Assembly (NCBI GenBank): GCA_020860385.1
Contig: JAJBUK010000057.1
Location: forward strand, 1 to 64,000
Direction: 5' to 3'
Origin: Clostridiales bacterium
GTDB lineage: Bacteria; Bacillota; Clostridia; Oscillospirales; Oscillospiraceae
DNA length: 64,000 bases
Each line of letters starts with the position of its first letter. Position 1 is the stretch's first letter. This document shows positions 44,390 to 53,358 of the stretch, in pieces. Under the pieces are notes generated by a model that was not told the DNA's origin, did not search any database, and saw only the letters and a program-made list of their open reading frames with translations. The translations under genes were made by a program, and so were the position numbers.

Positions 44390-45232
44390 ATGTTTGGAAA
44401 ACTATGTAAATTAGAGCTGCGCTACATGATGCGCAACTTCCTGCCCCTTTGGGGCGTCGCCCTGGCGCTGGCGCTGGTGAACGGCCTCCTGCTGCCCGCC
44501 ACGGATTGGGAGGATAGCGGCCTTCTGCCCGGTCTGCTGCTGTTGGTGCTGGTGTGCGTGATGATTGCCATGGCTGTCCTCTGCGTGGTGCTGATCGTCC
44601 AGCGGTTCTACCACGGTCTGCTGAAAAACGAGGGCTACCTGATGTTCACCCTGCCGGTGAAAACCGGCTCCCTCATCCTGTCCAAGGGGCTGGCAGCCCT
44701 GGTGGCCATGGTGGGCAGCGCCCTTGTGGGGGCGCTGGCGTTCCTGCTCCTGATGGGTGAGGTGCTGCTCGGTTCGGGCATAACGGGCGTGTTCCATAAC
44801 CTGTACTTGGCCAGCGGTATTTCGGCAGGGGCGTGGGCCGCCATCCTTGCCTCCGGCTTCCTCTACCTGCTGGCCAGCGTGGCCTTTGGGATTCAGACGA
44901 TTTACCTGGCCCAGGCCATTGGCCACATGGCCAGCAGCCATCGGGTGGGTGTCAGTGTGTTGGCCTACATCGGGCTGTCCATGGTGCTGTCTATCCTCAG
45001 CGACCTGGCAAGCAGCGTGCTGACGGCTTTCATCCCAGACGACTTCCTGGTGGAAGCGACGGTTGAGGTGGAGACACTGGCGGAGGCAGTGATTGAAGTG
45101 GAGACGCTGGCAGAGGCCGTGCCGCTGCTCACAGGGGGGATGCTGGTGGATGCCGCTCTCCAAATCGTGGGTACAGTTATTTTCTTCCTCCTCACCCGGT
45201 ACATCCTGGACACCCGGCTGAACCTGGAGTGA
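44390..45232 (+). CDS. ABC transporter permease of the YtrA-type operon
   Basis: 280 residues, six predicted membrane segments (near 18-36, 45-70, 100-125, 143-168, 184-205, 258-275). The N-terminus MFGKLCKLELRYMMR is typical of ABC-2-like permeases paired with YtrB ATPases. Before the last segments it has a tandem duplication of ten residues, VEVETLAEAV / IEVETLAEAV (45061-45120), in a soluble loop. Substrate unknown; export of a lipid or antimicrobial is likely for the family. Confidence 0.82.
   Translation: MFGKLCKLELRYMMRNFLPLWGVALALALVNGLLLPATDWEDSGLLPGLLLLVLVCVMIAMAVLCVVLIVQRFYHGLLKNEGYLMFTLPVKTGSLILSKGLAALVAMVGSALVGALAFLLLMGEVLLGSGITGVFHNLYLASGISAGAWAAILASGFLYLLASVAFGIQTIYLAQAIGHMASSHRVGVSVLAYIGLSMVLSILSDLASSVLTAFIPDDFLVEATVEVETLAEAVIEVETLAEAVPLLTGGMLVDAALQIVGTVIFFLLTRYILDTRLNLE
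45058..45120 (+). repeat. Tandem 30-bp duplication in the permease gene
   Basis: GTTGAGGTGGAGACACTGGC and GATTGAAGTGGAGACGCTGG begin two adjacent 30-bp units encoding near-identical decapeptides; five or so silent differences show it is not brand new. Confidence 0.75.
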
Positions 45233-45270
45233 CGGGCCGCTGATTTCCCCGTTGGAACGGCGCTTTCTGC

Positions 45271-45329
45271 TTGACAGAAGGGGTGCCCTGTGCTACTATA
45301 ATAAAAGATGCATACTGAAAGAAGTATGC
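45271..45329 (+). promoter_or_regulatory. Alcohol dehydrogenase promoter and small hairpin
   Basis: TTGACA (45271-45276), 17 bp, TACTAT (45294-45299; a TATAAT overlaps 3 bases later). GCATACT / AGTATGC (45310-45329) forms a small inverted repeat at the transcript start, a possible operator. A 70-base leader follows before AAAGGA and the start codon. Confidence 0.6.
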
Positions 45330-45400
45330 TCGGAGGGTACCTCATCCCCGGTAAAAAATAACCCCGTATTTTTGACAAAGGCAGAAAGGATGTAATCACT

Positions 45401-46543
45401 ATGGTCAATCGTTTCGTACTCAACGGCATTTCCTATCACGGCAAGGGCGCTATCCAGGAGATCCCCGGCCTGGTCCAGGCCAAGGGCCTGAACAAGGCGT
45501 TCATCGCCTCCGACCCCGACCTGGTCAAATTCGGCGTCACCAAGAAGGTCACCGACCTGCTGGATGCTGCGGGCATGGCCTATGAGGTCTATTCCGACAT
45601 CAAGCCCAACCCCACCATTGAGAACGTCCAGACCGGCGTGGAAGCCTACAAGGCCTCCGGCGCGGACTATATGATCACCATTGGCGGCGGCTCCTCCATG
45701 GACACCGGCAAGGCCATCGGCATCATCATCAATAACCCCGAGTTCGCGGACGTTCGCTCCCTGGAGGGCGTGGCTCCCACCAAGAACCGCACCGTCTACA
45801 CCATCGCCGTCCCCACCACCGCCGGCACCGCCGCTGAGGCCACCATCAACTACGTTATCACCGATGTGCAGAAGAAGCGCAAGTTCGTCTGCGTGGACGT
45901 GAACGACATTCCCGACATCGCCATTGTTGACCCCGACATGATGTCCACCATGCCCAAGGGCCTGACCGCCTCCACCGGCATGGATGCCCTGACCCACGCC
46001 ATCGAGGGCTACACCACCAAGGCCGCCTGGGAGCTGGCCGACTGCCTGAACCTGGAGGCCATCAAGCTCATCTCCAAGAACCTCCGCGCCGCCGTCAAGA
46101 ACGAGCAGGAGGGCCGTGAGGGCATGGCTCTGGGCCAGTTCGTCACCGGCATGGCCTTCTCCAACGTGGGCCTGGGCATTGCCCACTCCATGGCTCACAC
46201 CCTGGGTGCTGTCTATGACACCCCCCACGGCGTCGCCTGCGCCATGATGCTCCCCATCGTCATGGAGTTCAACCAGGAGGCCACCGGCAGCAAGTTTAAG
46301 GACATCGCCGAGGCTATGGGCGTTGACACCACCGGCATGGATCAGGCCACCTATCGCCAGGCCGCCATTGACGCCGTCAAGCAGCTCTCTGCCGACGTGG
46401 GCATCCCCACCAAGCTGCCCGCCATGAAGGAGGAGGATCTGGACTTCCTGGCCCAGTCCGCCGCCGCCGACGCCTGCGCCCCCGGCAACCCCAAGGAGGC
46501 CAGCATCGAGGACTTCAAGACCATGTTCCGCAAGCTGATGTAA
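45401..46543 (+). CDS. fucO: Iron-containing alcohol dehydrogenase, lactaldehyde reductase-like
   Basis: 380 residues. NAD motif ITIGGGSSMDTGKA near residue 95; the iron ligands are the Asp in TINYVITDV...DMMSTMPKGLTASTGMDALTHAIE and histidines in NVGLGIAHSMAHTLGA and DTPHGVACAM. Closest in pattern to FucO, which turns lactaldehyde into 1,2-propanediol while regenerating NAD+, but other short-chain alcohols are possible. Very smooth codon use, rich in C-ending codons, suggests high expression. Followed by a terminator. Confidence 0.9.
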   Translation: MVNRFVLNGISYHGKGAIQEIPGLVQAKGLNKAFIASDPDLVKFGVTKKVTDLLDAAGMAYEVYSDIKPNPTIENVQTGVEAYKASGADYMITIGGGSSMDTGKAIGIIINNPEFADVRSLEGVAPTKNRTVYTIAVPTTAGTAAEATINYVITDVQKKRKFVCVDVNDIPDIAIVDPDMMSTMPKGLTASTGMDALTHAIEGYTTKAAWELADCLNLEAIKLISKNLRAAVKNEQEGREGMALGQFVTGMAFSNVGLGIAHSMAHTLGAVYDTPHGVACAMMLPIVMEFNQEATGSKFKDIAEAMGVDTTGMDQATYRQAAIDAVKQLSADVGIPTKLPAMKEEDLDFLAQSAAADACAPGNPKEASIEDFKTMFRKLM

Positions 46544-46558
46544 TCTCCGTTTCTCCAA

Positions 46559-46592
46559 GGGCCGACCTGCCTATGGCAGGCCGGCCTTTTTT
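46559..46592 (+). terminator. Terminator after the alcohol dehydrogenase
   Basis: GGGCCGACCTGCC / GGCAGGCCGGCC (one mismatch) with a 3-base loop, followed by TTTTTT. Confidence 0.85.
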
Positions 46593-46607
46593 GCCCGCCG
46601 GAGGCGG

Positions 46608-47486
46608 TCAGCTGAGCAGCGCCTCCAAATCCTCCAGGCTCAGACCCGTTTGCAGGGCCATGCTGATGCCGTAGCCCAGCAGCTTGGACACGTCGGCCAC
46701 CAGCGCGTCGATTTCCTTGGGAGTCACCAGCAGGGAGGCCAGGTCATCCTGCCCCTCCGGCTGGCCGCCCCACTGGGCGGCCAGCACCTCCGCCCGCACC
46801 ACGGTAGGGACGCCTACCGCCACCACCGGCACCCCCAGGGTCTCCTCCGTCAGCGCGAAGCGGGCGCTCCCTATCCCGCTGCCCGGAGCGATGCCGGTGT
46901 TGCTGAACTGCACCGTGGAACCCAGCCGCCGGACGCTGCGGGCGCACAGGGCGTCCACCGCGATGACCGCGTCCGGCTTCAGCGCACCGACCACGGCCTG
47001 CACCACCTGGCCGCTTTCCATGCCGGTGTTCCCCAGCACCCCCGCCGCCATGGCGGAGACCGGGCGGAAGGCTCCAAAGACCTCTGGCACCTGGTCCACC
47101 AGGTGCCGGGTCACCAGCACCGTGTCCGCCGTGCGGGGGCCCACGGCGTCCGGCGTCACCGCTCGGTTGCCCAGGCCCACCACCAGCACCTGCTCCGCCT
47201 CCGGCGGCAGGAGCCGGGCCACCTGCTCCGCCACGGCCTCCGCCGCCGCGGAAAACCGGGCGGTGCGCCGGTGCAGCAGCGCCTCCAGCGTCAGGGTCAG
47301 GTACAGCCCCTCCGGCTTGCCCACCTGTTCCGCCCCCTGGGGGGTCAGCACCTCCACTTCACTGAGGGAGAAGGGGCCGCAGGAGCGCTCCTCCGAGCGG
47401 ATGCCGGGCAGGTCGCCGGGGTCGCCCCGTTGGGCCTGCCAAAGCTCCCTGGCCTCGTCTATCAGGTCTGAATCATGCGTTCGCAT
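46608..47486 (-). CDS. gpr: GPR germination endopeptidase
   Basis: 292 residues from ATG 47486 (GAGGTG nine bases upstream; a GTG at 47498 is an alternative). Initiates breakdown of small acid-soluble spore proteins during germination. The GPR family is recognised by RTHDSDLIDEARE (prosequence cleavage region), VVGLGNRAVTPDAVGP, MAAGVLGNTGMESG, IAVDALCARSVRRLGSTVQ and SNTGIAPGSGIG. It is the main evidence that this organism makes endospores. It is divergent from rpsT, a neighbourhood common in Clostridia. Confidence 0.95.
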   Translation of the reverse strand: MRTHDSDLIDEARELWQAQRGDPGDLPGIRSEERSCGPFSLSEVEVLTPQGAEQVGKPEGLYLTLTLEALLHRRTARFSAAAEAVAEQVARLLPPEAEQVLVVGLGNRAVTPDAVGPRTADTVLVTRHLVDQVPEVFGAFRPVSAMAAGVLGNTGMESGQVVQAVVGALKPDAVIAVDALCARSVRRLGSTVQFSNTGIAPGSGIGSARFALTEETLGVPVVAVGVPTVVRAEVLAAQWGGQPEGQDDLASLLVTPKEIDALVADVSKLLGYGISMALQTGLSLEDLEALLS

Positions 47487-47565
47487 CGTCAAAGTCACCT
47501 CAAACTAGCCTTGCCCGCAGCGGAGAAAATTATGAAATCTCCCAACAAAAAAACGAAAAAACCAG

Positions 47566-47594
47566 TTGCAAAGGGTATCGTTTCATGGTATAAT
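47566..47594 (+). promoter_or_regulatory. rpsT promoter
   Basis: TTGCAA (47566-47571), 17 bp, TATAAT (47589-47594). Confidence 0.8.
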
Positions 47595-47654
47595 ATGTGA
47601 CTGCGCAGGTGTAAATTTGGCGTGCCTGCGATGCTGGTACAGGAGGTGTTAGAT

Positions 47655-47918
47655 TTGCCGAATATCAAGTCCGCGAAGAAGCGTGTTCTGGTTGCGCAGA
47701 CCAAGACTGCACAGAACAAGGCTGCAAAGTCTGAAATGAAGACTCTGATCAAGAACTTTGATGCCAAGGCTGACGAAGGCGACCGTGCCGAGGCCGCCAC
47801 CGCCTACAAAGCCGCAATCAAGTGCGTTGACAAGGCTGCTGCGAAGGGTCTGATTCATCGGAACAAGGCCGCTCACAAGAAGAGCCAGATGACCATTAAG
47901 TTGAACGCAATTGAGTGA
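47655..47918 (+). CDS. rpsT: 30S ribosomal protein S20
   Basis: 87 residues, usual length. The start is the TTG at 47655, nine bases after AGGAGG; longer frames begin before the ribosome site. The sequence PNIKSAKKRV, AAKSEMKTLIK, IHRNKAAHKKSQM is characteristic. S20 binds 16S rRNA early in 30S assembly. A TTG start is typical for rpsT, where start-codon choice tunes expression and allows autocontrol in other bacteria. Confidence 0.97.
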   Translation: MPNIKSAKKRVLVAQTKTAQNKAAKSEMKTLIKNFDAKADEGDRAEAATAYKAAIKCVDKAAAKGLIHRNKAAHKKSQMTIKLNAIE

Positions 47919-47946
47919 GCATGAGCCATTGATTGGTTAGCATAAG

Positions 47947-47974
47947 CCGTCTGCCCGATTTGCAGGCGGTTTTT
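47947..47974 (+). terminator. rpsT terminator
   Basis: CCGTCTGC / GCAGGCGG stem with a 7-base loop followed by TTTTT. Confidence 0.8.
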
Positions 47975-48055
47975 GCTTTTTCTGCCGCCCGGTGCTAAAC
48001 AGGGGGCGGGGCGCATACCATACCTGTGCAGGTTTCCCGGAAAAGAGGTGCTGAT

Positions 48056-48943
48056 ATGGAGAAAAAGGTGAACAGCTGGCTGGAGCGGATGTCCGCACGC
48101 TTTTATCCGGTGCGGTTCCTCTACTGCGTGGCTAACGTATTTCTCGACCGGCGCATCTCCCGCTCCGGCGCGGAATTTGCCTACTACGCCCTGGTGACGG
48201 TATTCCCCCTCTTGATCATGGTGATTGGCATCATCGGTGTGCTGCCCATCAGCGACACCCAGGTGCTGGACGTTATGGAGGCCGTCCTGCCGGAACAGAT
48301 CTATGAGCTGTTGGAGGAGTATGTGGCCTACGTCCTGAACAACCTGAGCATGGCCCTGCTGATTACGGGGCTGATTTCCATGCTGACCGCTGCCTCCGCT
48401 GCCTTCCGGAGCCTGATTTCCATCTCCGGCGAGATATATTGCCGGAAGGTGTTCCGCGGCGTGAAGTATTTCCTGTTCTCGGTGCTGTACTCCATCCTGC
48501 TCATCGTGTTTATTTACTTCACGATGGTCATTGTCTTTACCGGCAGCTGGTTCATTCAAATGGTCAACGATATCTTTTCCATCTCCATCCCCACCAAGCT
48601 GTGGAACTGGTCCCGGGCAGGCATCATGTTCGGCCTGGCCATGCTGCTGCTGATGCTCATTTACCGCATCACCTCTCCCGGCGGGAAGGACCGCCCGCCA
48701 GTGGCCAGCGGCGCGCTGTTCGCATCGCTGGCGCTGACGCTGTTCACTTGGCTGTTCTCCTTCTTCATTACCCTGTCCAACCGCTATTCCATGATTTACG
48801 GCTCCCTGGCCTCCATCGTGCTGCTGATGATGTGGCTGTACTTCTGCGGCACCATCGTGATTTTGGGGGTCGTGGTGAACTATGTGCGCTGGCAGCACAA
48901 GCGGGGCCTTGAGGTGCGCTATATTTTGGAGCATATTCTTTAA
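48056..48943 (+). CDS. YihY/UPF0761-family membrane protein
   Basis: 295 residues with six membrane segments. SGAEFAYYALVTVFPLLIMVIG, AASAAFRSLISISGEIYC and SMIYGSLASIVLLMMWLYFCGTIVILGV are the family's signature stretches. Often called RNase BN by old misannotation; its real role (possibly lipid transport or membrane integrity) is unsettled. The start ATG 48056 has AGAGGTG eight bases upstream. Single gene ended by a strong hairpin. Confidence 0.9.
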   Translation: MEKKVNSWLERMSARFYPVRFLYCVANVFLDRRISRSGAEFAYYALVTVFPLLIMVIGIIGVLPISDTQVLDVMEAVLPEQIYELLEEYVAYVLNNLSMALLITGLISMLTAASAAFRSLISISGEIYCRKVFRGVKYFLFSVLYSILLIVFIYFTMVIVFTGSWFIQMVNDIFSISIPTKLWNWSRAGIMFGLAMLLLMLIYRITSPGGKDRPPVASGALFASLALTLFTWLFSFFITLSNRYSMIYGSLASIVLLMMWLYFCGTIVILGVVVNYVRWQHKRGLEVRYILEHIL

Positions 48944-48954
48944 TACGAACCAAC

Positions 48955-49006
48955 TCGGGCAGGAGACCGCGCTTCGGTGGAGCGGTTCCCTGCCCGAATT
49001 ATTTTT
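48955..49006 (+). terminator. Terminator after yihY-like gene
   Basis: TCGGGCAGGAGACCGC / GCGGTTCCCTGCCCGA (one mismatch) followed by ATTATTTTTA. Confidence 0.8.
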
Positions 49007-49050
49007 ACACAATCGGACGAAATTTTACAGCATTAAGAGTTGTTTCCCGC

Positions 49051-49079
49051 TTGTCCCCATGGAAGGAATATGCTACAAT
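49051..49079 (+). promoter_or_regulatory. gal operon promoter
   Basis: TTGTCC (49051-49056), 17 bp, TACAAT (49074-49079). Confidence 0.65.
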
Positions 49080-49171
49080 AGGGCTACAGCGAACAGCCCC
49101 CAGGCAAGCGGCAGGTGGGGGAAATCAGGAATGACAACCGCTTGCGCAATCATGATACAGGAGGAACAGCT

Positions 49172-50482
49172 ATGTTGACAATCCAAGAGCTGCGGGAGCA
49201 GTTGGCAGGCGGGGCATATGACGAGCGCCTGTCCTATCTCTATTGTCGGCCATCCGGGGAGGTGGCCGACTTGCGGCAGCGCATCCTGCATGTCACGGAG
49301 GGCTTCCAGTCCGCCTTTTCCAGAGGGGATGAGACAGAGGTGGCCGTCTACTCCGCTCCGGGCCGGACGGAGTTGGGAGGCAACCACACCGACCATCAGC
49401 GGGGCAAGGTGCTGACAGGCAGCGTGGACCTGGACGCCCTGGTCTGCTGCGCCCAGAACGGCACCTCCCTGGTCAACATCCAGTCGGAAGGCTACGGCCT
49501 GCTCACGGTGGACACCGACCATTTGGAAAAGGTGTCGTCGGAGGAGAACACCACCCAGGCCCTGATACGGGGCATTTTGGCCCGGGTCAGCCAGCTGGGG
49601 TATTCCGTCAGCGGCTTTGACGCCTATGTGATTTCAAGCGTGCCTGGGGGCAGCGGCCTGTCCTCCTCCGCCTGCTTTGAGGTGCTGGTGGGCGTGGCGG
49701 TGAACGCGCTGTTTTGCGGCGGCGCCCTCTCCATGGCCCAGGTGGCTCAAATCGGGCAGTATGCGGAGAACGTCTACTTCGGCAAGCCCTCCGGCCTGCT
49801 GGACCAGATGGGCTGCGCCATCGGCGGCGTTGTCACCATTGACTTTGGGGACGCCGATAAGCCGGTCTATCATGCGGTGGACTTTGACTTCGCCAAGGAG
49901 GGCTACGCCCTCTGCATTGTGGACACCGGCGCGGACCATGCGGACATGACCGCCGACTATGCGGCGATGCCCGCCGAGATGCGGGCTGTGGCGGCCTGCT
50001 TCGGCAAGGAAGTCCTGTCCCAGGTGGAGGAAGAAGAATTTTACCAGTCCATCCCCGCCCTGCGGGCGCAGTGCGGCGACCGGGCGGTGCTGCGGGCCAT
50101 TCACTACTTCTCTGACTGCCATCGGGTAGAGCAGCAGGTGGCCGCCCTGGAGGCGGGGCAATTTGACCGGTTCCTGGCGCTGGTGTCGGAGTCCGGCCGC
50201 TCCTCCTTTATGTACTTACAGAATGTCTCCACCTTCCGGGACAGCGCCTCCCAGCCTGTGGCGGTGGCCCTGGCCATGGCGGAGCATCTGCTGGCAGGGA
50301 AGGGGGCCTTCCGTGTCCATGGCGGCGGCTTTGCCGGCACCATTCAGGCTTTCGTTCCGGTGGAGCAGGTGCCGGACTTCCAGGCGGGCATGGACGCCCT
50401 GCTGGGAGATGGGGCCTGCCGGGTGACGGCCATCCGCCCGGTGGGCGGCTGCACCTTAATCGGCGACGCGGAATTGCGATAA
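49172..50482 (+). CDS. galK: Galactokinase
   Basis: 436 residues. Makes galactose-1-phosphate in the Leloir pathway. Sugar motif APGRTELGGNHTDHQRG near residue 65; ATP loop VPGGSGLSSSACFEVLVG near 155; C-terminal GGFAGTIQAF motif 3. The N-terminal 50 residues are an extra helical segment compared with E. coli GalK, as seen in other Clostridia. The start ATG 49172 has GGAGG. galT follows 21 bp later; galE is not in this cluster. Confidence 0.94.
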   Translation: MLTIQELREQLAGGAYDERLSYLYCRPSGEVADLRQRILHVTEGFQSAFSRGDETEVAVYSAPGRTELGGNHTDHQRGKVLTGSVDLDALVCCAQNGTSLVNIQSEGYGLLTVDTDHLEKVSSEENTTQALIRGILARVSQLGYSVSGFDAYVISSVPGGSGLSSSACFEVLVGVAVNALFCGGALSMAQVAQIGQYAENVYFGKPSGLLDQMGCAIGGVVTIDFGDADKPVYHAVDFDFAKEGYALCIVDTGADHADMTADYAAMPAEMRAVAACFGKEVLSQVEEEEFYQSIPALRAQCGDRAVLRAIHYFSDCHRVEQQVAALEAGQFDRFLALVSESGRSSFMYLQNVSTFRDSASQPVAVALAMAEHLLAGKGAFRVHGGGFAGTIQAFVPVEQVPDFQAGMDALLGDGACRVTAIRPVGGCTLIGDAELR

Positions 50483-50503
50483 GATAATCAGGAGGGTATC
50501 ACA

Positions 50504-51997
50504 ATGCTGGAACTTGAAATTTCTCAGTTGGTAGAATACGCGGTGCAAAAGAACTGGCTGGAGGAGGTAGACCGGCTCTGGGCGGCGAACCAGCTCCTGG
50601 CCGCCCTGCACCTGGACGGCTTTGACGGCCTGGTGGAGGTGGACAGCCTTCCCCCCATCCAGAGCATCCTGGATAAGCTCTGTGACTACGCCTATGAAAC
50701 CGGCGTCATCGAGGGCAACTCCACCACCTATCGGGATTTGTTTGACACGAAGCTGATGGGCCTGCTGACCCCCAAGCCCTCCGAGGTCATTGACGAGTTT
50801 CTGAACTTCTATGACGAGAGCCCGGAGGCCGCCACGGATTGGTATTACGCCTTCTCCGGGGACACCAACTATATCCGCCGGGACCGCATCGCCAAGGATC
50901 AGAAGTGGACGGTGGAGACGGAGTACGGCACCATTGACATCACCATCAACCTGTCCAAACCGGAAAAAGACCCCAAGGCCATCGCGGCGGCGGGCAAGGC
51001 CAAAAGCACTACCTACCCCAAGTGCCAGCTCTGCGCGGAGAACGAGGGCTACCAGGGTCGGCTGAACCACCCCGCCCGGCAGAATCACCGCATCATCCCC
51101 CTGGAGCTGGGGGGAAAGGACTACTTCCTCCAGTACAGCCCCTATGTCTATTATAATGAGCATTGCATCGTCCTGTGCAAGGACCATGTGCCGATGCACA
51201 TTGACGCGGACTGCTTTACCAACCTGCTGGACTTCGTCACCCTGTTCCCCCACTACTTTGTGGGCTCCAACGCCGACCTGCCCATCGTGGGCGGCAGTGT
51301 GCTGAGCCATGACCACTATCAGGGCGGACACTATGAGTTTGCCATGGCCAAGGCCCCCTGTGAGGAGCTGTTCACCGTCTCCGGCTATGAGGAGGTCACC
51401 TGCGGCCTGGTGAAGTGGCCCATGAGCGTGATTCGCCTCAAGGCGGCAGACCCGAAGCAGCTGGTGGCCCTGGCCGACCACATCCTGACGGCCTGGCGGG
51501 GCTATGACGACCCGGAGGCCGACATCCTCCATGAGACGGAGGGAACACCCCACTCCACCATCACCCCCATCGCCCGCCGGAGAGGGGCGGACTTTGAACT
51601 GGACCTGGTGCTGCGGAACAACCGCACCACGGAGGAGTATCCCCTGGGTATCTTCCATCCTCATGATGAGAAGCACCACATTAAAAAGGAGAACATCGGC
51701 CTCATCGAGGTGATGGGTCTGGCGGTGCTGCCCGCCCGTCTGAAGGACGAGCTGGAGGTGCTGGAGGATGCCATCTCCGAGGGCAGAGATTTGATGGCGG
51801 ACGAAAAAACCGCCAAGCACGCGGTCTGGGCCAACGAGGTGCAGGCCCGCCACCCGGAAATGACCGACGGCAACCGGATGCGTATCCTGCGGGAAGAGGT
51901 CGGCCAGGTCTTTGTAGGCGTACTGGAGGACGCGGGCGTGTTCAAGCGGACGGATGCGGGGAAGGCCGCCTTCCACCGCTTCCTGGAAACCCTGTGA
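50504..51997 (+). CDS. galT: UTP-hexose-1-phosphate uridylyltransferase, class II GalT
   Basis: 497 residues, the size of the Firmicute class II enzyme. Exchanges UDP-glucose and galactose-1-phosphate. LELEISQLVEYAVQKN at the N-terminus, CQLCAENEGYQGRLNHPARQNHR, and the HIT-like catalytic region GGSVLSHDHYQGGHYEFAMA with the nucleophilic histidine near residues 265-285. Start after GGAGGG. Cotranscribed with galK and the lipoprotein gene that follows by 8 bp. Confidence 0.95.
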   Translation: MLELEISQLVEYAVQKNWLEEVDRLWAANQLLAALHLDGFDGLVEVDSLPPIQSILDKLCDYAYETGVIEGNSTTYRDLFDTKLMGLLTPKPSEVIDEFLNFYDESPEAATDWYYAFSGDTNYIRRDRIAKDQKWTVETEYGTIDITINLSKPEKDPKAIAAAGKAKSTTYPKCQLCAENEGYQGRLNHPARQNHRIIPLELGGKDYFLQYSPYVYYNEHCIVLCKDHVPMHIDADCFTNLLDFVTLFPHYFVGSNADLPIVGGSVLSHDHYQGGHYEFAMAKAPCEELFTVSGYEEVTCGLVKWPMSVIRLKAADPKQLVALADHILTAWRGYDDPEADILHETEGTPHSTITPIARRRGADFELDLVLRNNRTTEEYPLGIFHPHDEKHHIKKENIGLIEVMGLAVLPARLKDELEVLEDAISEGRDLMADEKTAKHAVWANEVQARHPEMTDGNRMRILREEVGQVFVGVLEDAGVFKRTDAGKAAFHRFLETL

Positions 51998-52005
51998 GGC
52001 GGCCC

Positions 52006-52554
52006 ATGAAGAGGCGTGTATGCGCGCTACTCCTGGCCCTGTGCCTGCCGATGGGCACCCTCACCGGCTGCGGCGGCGGAGATGAGGCGGAGCAATCCGT
52101 TGTCAGTGCCGAGACGGTTTGCGCCTCTGCGGAGGCCATCAGCGAAGCCACTGGCTTTGTCATGCAGGAGCTGTCGGTGGCGGGGGCAGAGGCTACCAGC
52201 TATACTGTCCTGAACGGCACCATTGGGCAAATCGACTATGACTATGACGGCACCGTGATTGAGCTGCGGATGTCCGTGCAGGAGAAGGACTATGAGGGTT
52301 TGTCCGGCCTCCTGAACGGCAAAAGCGCCGGCGGCATCCAGTATGCGGACAGCAAGTTCAGCGACCTGGACGTGTGGCTGCTGGAAGGCACCCATTACTG
52401 CGAATTCAGCTACGACGGTGAGGACGGCACACTGTACTTCTCCCTGTCCCAGACGGACAGCAGCTTCACCGGCTTTGCGGACATCCTCCTGACCCTGGTG
52501 GAGCAGATCGTGCCCGCCGCAGAGGAGGAGCCGGAGGAAGCGGCCGCAGAGTGA
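52006..52554 (+). CDS. Small secreted lipoprotein in the gal operon
   Basis: 182 residues. Signal peptide with lipobox LTGC-G (Cys 22), then an acidic globular part and a Glu/Ala-rich end. No known domain. Begins 8 bp after galT with a weak ribosome site (GAGGCGG), so translation may be coupled. An upstream in-frame ATG at 51994 is less likely. Function unknown. Confidence 0.65.
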   Translation: MKRRVCALLLALCLPMGTLTGCGGGDEAEQSVVSAETVCASAEAISEATGFVMQELSVAGAEATSYTVLNGTIGQIDYDYDGTVIELRMSVQEKDYEGLSGLLNGKSAGGIQYADSKFSDLDVWLLEGTHYCEFSYDGEDGTLYFSLSQTDSSFTGFADILLTLVEQIVPAAEEEPEEAAAE

Positions 52555-52661
52555 CGGCCGGATATGCCTTTGACGGCGGCTTGCGTTTTGGCGCTGTCTA
52601 TGCTAAACTGTAAGAACGGAATGAGTGAAACGATTTTTTGGATGAGAAGGGGGTGAATGCC

Positions 52662-53358
52662 GTGCTGCGGGTTGCTATTGCAGAGGATGAAGCGGAATCC
52701 CGTGGGCAGCTGACAGAGTTTCTGCGGCAATATGGGGAGACCTACTCCGTGGAGATGGAGGTCTCCTGCTTCTCCAGCGGGGTGGACCTGGTACAGGACT
52801 ATCGGCCGGAGTATGACATCATCCTGCTGGACATCGCCATGCCGGATATGGACGGCATGGAGACGGCCCGACGCATCCGGCAGGTGGACGAGCAGGTGGT
52901 GCTGGTCTTTATCACCCAGATGGCCCAGTACGCCATCAACGGCTACGAGGTTGGGGCCTTGGACTTTATCCTGAAGCCGGTGAACTATGACGTGTTCGCC
53001 ATGAAGCTGACCAAGGCCATCCGCCGGGCGGAGAGCCGGGAGGGGAAGCGCATTGTGCTGGCCCTGCCCAGCGGCGTCCAGGTGCTGCAAACCAGGGACA
53101 TCTACTCAGAACCATGTCCTGCATTACCACACCAACCAGGGCGAGTTTGCCCTGCGTGGGACAATGCAGAAGGCGGAGCAGGAGTTGGCGCCCTACCATT
53201 TCAGCCGGTGCAGCAACTGGTGCCTGGTGAACCTGGCCTATGTATCTCAGGTGGATAAGAACGTGGTGACTGTGGCGGGGACGCCCCTGGACATCAGCCG
53301 CCGGAACCGGACGGCCTTCATGGCGGCGCTGACGCGGTACATGGGGGGCAGCACATAA
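52662..53358 (+). pseudogene. LytTR-family response regulator, frameshifted
   Basis: The N-terminal receiver domain is intact: AIAEDEAES with the acidic pocket, IILLDIAMPDMDG with the phospho-acceptor Asp, VLVFITQMAQYAINGYEVGALDFILKPV with Thr and Lys. The start is GTG 52662 after AAGGGGGTG. After LQTRDIY (about 53105) the frame runs into unrelated residues; the next frame gives a proper LytTR DNA-binding domain, QNHVLHYHTNQGEFALRGTM to TRYMGGST, ending TAA 53356-53358. The shift is a net loss of 2 mod 3 bases; an 11-base deletion replacing a typical YYVEV-like stretch would fit. The sensor kinase gene overlaps its end by one base. It looks inactive as read. Confidence 0.83.
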
